DNA of 64,000 nucleotides. Source: Tolypothrix sp. NIES-4075 (GTDB lineage: Bacteria; Cyanobacteriota; Cyanobacteriia; Cyanobacteriales; Nostocaceae). The position numbers were made by a program, and so were the translations under genes. Positions 61,236 through 64,000 of the stretch are shown here, one piece after another; positions within the stretch are counted from its first letter, which is position 1, and each line of letters opens with the position of its first letter. The stretch spans positions 655,666-719,665 of the forward strand of contig NZ_BDUC01000003.1 in assembly GCF_002218085.1 (NCBI RefSeq), read 5' to 3'. The notes under the pieces are model-generated. The model ran no database searches, had not been told where the DNA came from, and saw only the letters and a list, made by a program, of their open reading frames with translations.

Positions 61236-62377
61236 AAATTTTATTGATAGGTAACTATCAGCTAGATGCCATACAAAGCATGGATAGATTTGCTTTGATG
61301 TTGGAGATTTACTTAACCAATTTTGGTCATCAAGTGCGTGTCATTCGTCCAAGTCCTTATTTGGGGACGCTTGGTTTATCTTCGCAGTTATTAAAAAAAT
61401 GGTTAGGTTATATTGATAAATTAATTCTCTTCCCATCACAATTGCGCCAAGCATTATCTTGGGCAGATGTAGTTCATATATGCGATCACGGGAATGCAGT
61501 TTACATAAAACATTTGAGAAACGTACCTCATGTTGTAACTTGTCATGATTTATTAGCAGTTCGTTCTGGTTTGGGAGAGTTTGCTGAATATAAAACTGGA
61601 TGGACTGGGAAACAATTGCAGCAAATGATGATGAAGGGACTGAATCAAGCTCAAAAAGTTGTCTGCGTTTCCGAACAAACTAGAAGCGATGTATTACGGC
61701 TGAGTACTCTTTCTAAAAGTGCTATATCTTTTATTCCTGTGGGGTTAAACTATCCCTATACCCGAATGACAACTACAGAAGCTAAAGAACGTTTAGAAGT
61801 TTTACGAATCCCTCAAGATTGCCAATTTATTCTTCATGTTGGGGGAAATTTTTGGTACAAAAATCGTTTGGGAGTTTTAGAAATTTTTTATCAGTTAATG
61901 CTGAAACTAAAACAACTCAATTTTTATTTAGTCATGGCTGGTAAACCCTTAACAGCAGAAATGCGCCAGTTCATCAATATGCATAATATGACTCACAAAA
62001 TCATAGAGTTAGTGGATGTTGATAATGAAAATTTACGAGCGTTGTATTCTTCTGCTACTGCGTTAGTATTTCCTTCTCTTTATGAAGGGTTTGGCTGGCC
62101 AATTATAGAAGCTCAAGCTTGTGGTTGTCCCGTGTTTATATCAAACCGTCCTCCGATGAATGAGGTGGGAGGAGAAGCAGCTATATACATAGAACCTGAT
62201 AAGCCTGAAAAAGCCGCAGAAAAAATTCTTGACTGTTTTACTATATTAGAAGAATATAAAAAGAAAGGATTTGTTAATTGTCAAAGATTTCAAGTTGAAA
62301 CAATGATTAGTCAATATATTGAAATTTATCAACAAGCTATTGGCGACAAATCTTTGAGTAAAGCTAAAATTATGTGA
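61232..62377 (+). CDS. glycosyltransferase family 4
   Basis: 381 aa: ILLIGNYQLDAIQSMDRFA, VVHICDHGNAVYIKHL, VVTCHDLLAVRSGLGEF, ILHVGGNFWYKNRLGVLEIF and the donor motif PSLYEGFGWPIIEAQACGCPV with FISNRPPMNEVGGEAA. It is a complete retaining GT-B transferase. ATGA overlap with the dioxygenase gene suggests coupled expression. Confidence 0.88.
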   Translation: MKILLIGNYQLDAIQSMDRFALMLEIYLTNFGHQVRVIRPSPYLGTLGLSSQLLKKWLGYIDKLILFPSQLRQALSWADVVHICDHGNAVYIKHLRNVPHVVTCHDLLAVRSGLGEFAEYKTGWTGKQLQQMMMKGLNQAQKVVCVSEQTRSDVLRLSTLSKSAISFIPVGLNYPYTRMTTTEAKERLEVLRIPQDCQFILHVGGNFWYKNRLGVLEIFYQLMLKLKQLNFYLVMAGKPLTAEMRQFINMHNMTHKIIELVDVDNENLRALYSSATALVFPSLYEGFGWPIIEAQACGCPVFISNRPPMNEVGGEAAIYIEPDKPEKAAEKILDCFTILEEYKKKGFVNCQRFQVETMISQYIEIYQQAIGDKSLSKAKIM

Positions 62378-62390
62378 ATAAATTTCTGGT

Positions 62391-63614
62391 ATGACAAACT
62401 TAAACGTAGACTCCGATAATTTGTTAAATCAGAATAGAAGCATCACAAATAACCGCCAACATCATAAATATAAGCATTTACACATATGGTTTCCTAATAT
62501 TTTTGAATTTAAAGGTGGTATACAGGTCTATTCAGCTTTCTTGCTGGAGGCGTTACAAAGCTTATATCCTAATACTGAGTATGATGTTTTTCTCAAACAC
62601 GATACTCGCTGCTTATCAAATGTTTCTCTTATAAATGGCATCCGATTTCACTTTGCAGGTAAGTGGCATATAAAGTTAAGAACGCTTGCCTTTGCTACTC
62701 AAATTTTCAAATCTGGTGTTTGGCAAACCCCTAATCTGATTATCACTTCTCATTTGAATTTTACGGTAGTTGCCTATTTACTAAAACGCTTAAAAGGTAT
62801 ACCATACTGGACTGTTGCTCACGGTGTTGATGCTTGGAATATCACAAACCCAACCCTCAAAAATGCTCTTTACCATGCCGATCGCATTCTAGCGGTGAGT
62901 AATTACACACGCGATCGCCTACTGAAAGAACAGAATCTAGATCCAAGTAAAATTTCCCTTTTACCTAATACCTTCGACCCCAGTCGCTTCAAAATTGATG
63001 GCAAACCTTTGCATTTGTTAGAGCGATACAAACTAAAAGCCGAACAACCAATTATTTTAACCGTTACTCGTTTAGCTCGCAGTGATGGGTATAAAGGCTA
63101 TGATAAAATTCTCCAAGCTTTACCTGAAATTAAGCGTCAGCTTCCAGATGTTCATTACATTCTAGTTGGCAAAGGCGACGATCGCCTCCGCATCGAACAG
63201 CTAATTGTTCAGCTAAACCTGCAAGATTGCGTTACCTTAGCAGGCTTTGTTGCTGATAGCGAACTTGGCGATCATTACAATATATGCGATGTTTTTGCTA
63301 TGCCCAGTCGCGGAGAAGGATTTGGGATAGTCTACCTTGAAGCACTAGCTTGCGGCAAACCTACTTTAGGCGGAAATCAGGATGGTGCTATCGATGCACT
63401 TTGTCATGGTGAGTTGGGAGCCTTGGTCGATCCTCAAGATGTGGGTGCGATCGCTCAAACTCTCATTCAAATTTTACAAGGTACTTATCCCAATCCTCTG
63501 ATGTATCAAAGAGAAGTTTTACGGCAAAAAGTGATTGATACCTTCGGGTTTGTGCGATTCCAACACACTTTAGCTGATGTAATGAAAAACTCCCCCATCG
63601 GATCTCAAAAATGA
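62391..63614 (+). CDS. glycosyltransferase family 4
   Basis: 407 aa. After a ~30-aa polar N-terminus: LHIWFPNIFEFKGGIQVYSA, VAHGVDAW, ILAVSNYTRDRLLKE, ILTVTRLARSDGYKGYDKIL, HYILVGKGDDRLRI and MPSRGEGFGIVYLEALACGKP (EX7E-type donor site). The stop overlaps the next gene as ATGA. Confidence 0.88.
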   Translation: MTNLNVDSDNLLNQNRSITNNRQHHKYKHLHIWFPNIFEFKGGIQVYSAFLLEALQSLYPNTEYDVFLKHDTRCLSNVSLINGIRFHFAGKWHIKLRTLAFATQIFKSGVWQTPNLIITSHLNFTVVAYLLKRLKGIPYWTVAHGVDAWNITNPTLKNALYHADRILAVSNYTRDRLLKEQNLDPSKISLLPNTFDPSRFKIDGKPLHLLERYKLKAEQPIILTVTRLARSDGYKGYDKILQALPEIKRQLPDVHYILVGKGDDRLRIEQLIVQLNLQDCVTLAGFVADSELGDHYNICDVFAMPSRGEGFGIVYLEALACGKPTLGGNQDGAIDALCHGELGALVDPQDVGAIAQTLIQILQGTYPNPLMYQREVLRQKVIDTFGFVRFQHTLADVMKNSPIGSQK

Positions 63615-64000
63615 AAATTCTTCATGTCATCCCCTCTGTAAGTCAGGTACGGGGTGGTACCAGCCAAGCTGTTTTGGATATGGTTAAGGCGTTGCGGGCA
63701 AACAATGTCGATGCGGAGATTGCTACGACTAACGATAATGGTTCTGGATTGCTTGATGTGCCCTTACAAAAGCGTATTGAGTACCAACAAGTGCCAGTTT
63801 GGTTTTTTTCTCGCTTTTCACCGAATGTCGCTTCTGTCAGAGAATACGCTTTTTCTCTGGAGCTAACGACATGGCTGTGGAATAACATTTATAAGTACGA
63901 TATTTTACACATTCACGCCATTTTTTCCTACCCATCGACCATTGCAATGGCGATCGCTCGTCTGAAAAATGTCCCTTATATTGTTCTTCCACATGGTTTA
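63611..64000 (+). CDS. glycosyltransferase family 4, N-terminal part (runs off the window)
   Basis: The frame from the ATG at 63611 stays open to the edge (130 codons). It starts MKILHVIPSVSQVRGGTSQA, the Gly-rich acceptor loop of GT4 enzymes, and includes YDILHIHAIFSYPSTIAMAI and VPYIVLPHG, the usual first-domain blocks. It is coupled to the previous gene by a 4-bp overlap. The donor domain lies beyond the window. Confidence 0.82.
   Translation, partial: MKILHVIPSVSQVRGGTSQAVLDMVKALRANNVDAEIATTNDNGSGLLDVPLQKRIEYQQVPVWFFSRFSPNVASVREYAFSLELTTWLWNNIYKYDILHIHAIFSYPSTIAMAIARLKNVPYIVLPHGL

Noticed and set aside
1..64000. tRNA, rRNA, CRISPR array, integrase/attachment sites, replication origin
   Set aside because: I looked for cloverleaf-like segments with CCA ends, regularly spaced repeats of 25-40 bp, and integrase or DnaA-box signatures, and found none that hold up. 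A formal covariance search was not possible.

Overview
The window is a cyanobacterial chromosome segment, most likely from a filamentous species. The evidence is the very frequent HIP1 octamer GCGATCGC, heptameric short tandem repeats (GGGCATT / CCCATTA types), many small palindromic and MITE-like elements, and genes typical of the phylum (nrtD, pseudo-orthocaspase, PEP-CTERM protein, Uma2 relic). I saw no tRNA, rRNA or CRISPR array.

Layout. (1) 1-6,500, housekeeping: nrtD (nitrate ABC ATPase, preceded by a 21-bp minisatellite), sat (ATP sulfurylase), a caspase-fold protein whose catalytic His/Cys are replaced by Tyr/Ser, a truncated Uma2 gene, and mtnP. (2) 6,500-14,650, an unusual accessory locus. 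It holds a 1463-aa soluble protein (propeller-like domain, two beta domains, long repeat region) and a 678-residue membrane protein (secreted PstS-like domain, one TM helix, the same repeat module). Both end in the same ~75-aa tail and share 351-bp repeats. Two relics of one unknown gene flank the locus, and one relic is split by an 82-bp MITE-like insert. Next to it lie a chimeric RND-pump/response-regulator relic and a DUF305 lipoprotein gene. (3) 15,850-64,000, a very large extracellular polysaccharide locus. It starts with a divergent Wzc/GumC-type chain-length kinase and a 1.5-kb regulatory-looking gap, then runs almost entirely on the + strand.

How the polysaccharide genes fit together. 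wbpA-wbpB-wbpD-wbpE (23,080-27,170) form a tightly overlapping operon that should make UDP-2,3-diacetamido-2,3-dideoxyglucuronate. A wecB/wbpI-like 2-epimerase 15 kb downstream could turn it into the manno isomer. Export looks ABC-dependent: a Wzm-type permease at 22,022 and its Wzt-type ATPase with a C-terminal glycan-binding domain at 43,343, about 20 kb apart. A pair of half-size EamA/SMR transporters and a polytopic polymerase/ligase-like protein are also present. Around fifteen glycosyltransferases (GT2, GT4, GT11-like, GT-C, CgeB-like), two intact methyltransferases, two extended SDR epimerases, a FAD amine-oxidase-like protein and a PhyH-type dioxygenase would build and decorate the glycan. 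The last gene runs off the right edge. Inserted between the early and late parts of the cluster are a PEP-CTERM surface protein, two related Big-1/DUF4082/N,N-dimethylformamidase-beta-like proteins facing a divergent GT-C enzyme, and a Tat-signal protein.

The most novel material is the two-protein coiled-coil locus at 7.2-13.9 kb and the family of three-way-junction repeats at 5, 1256 and 31251.
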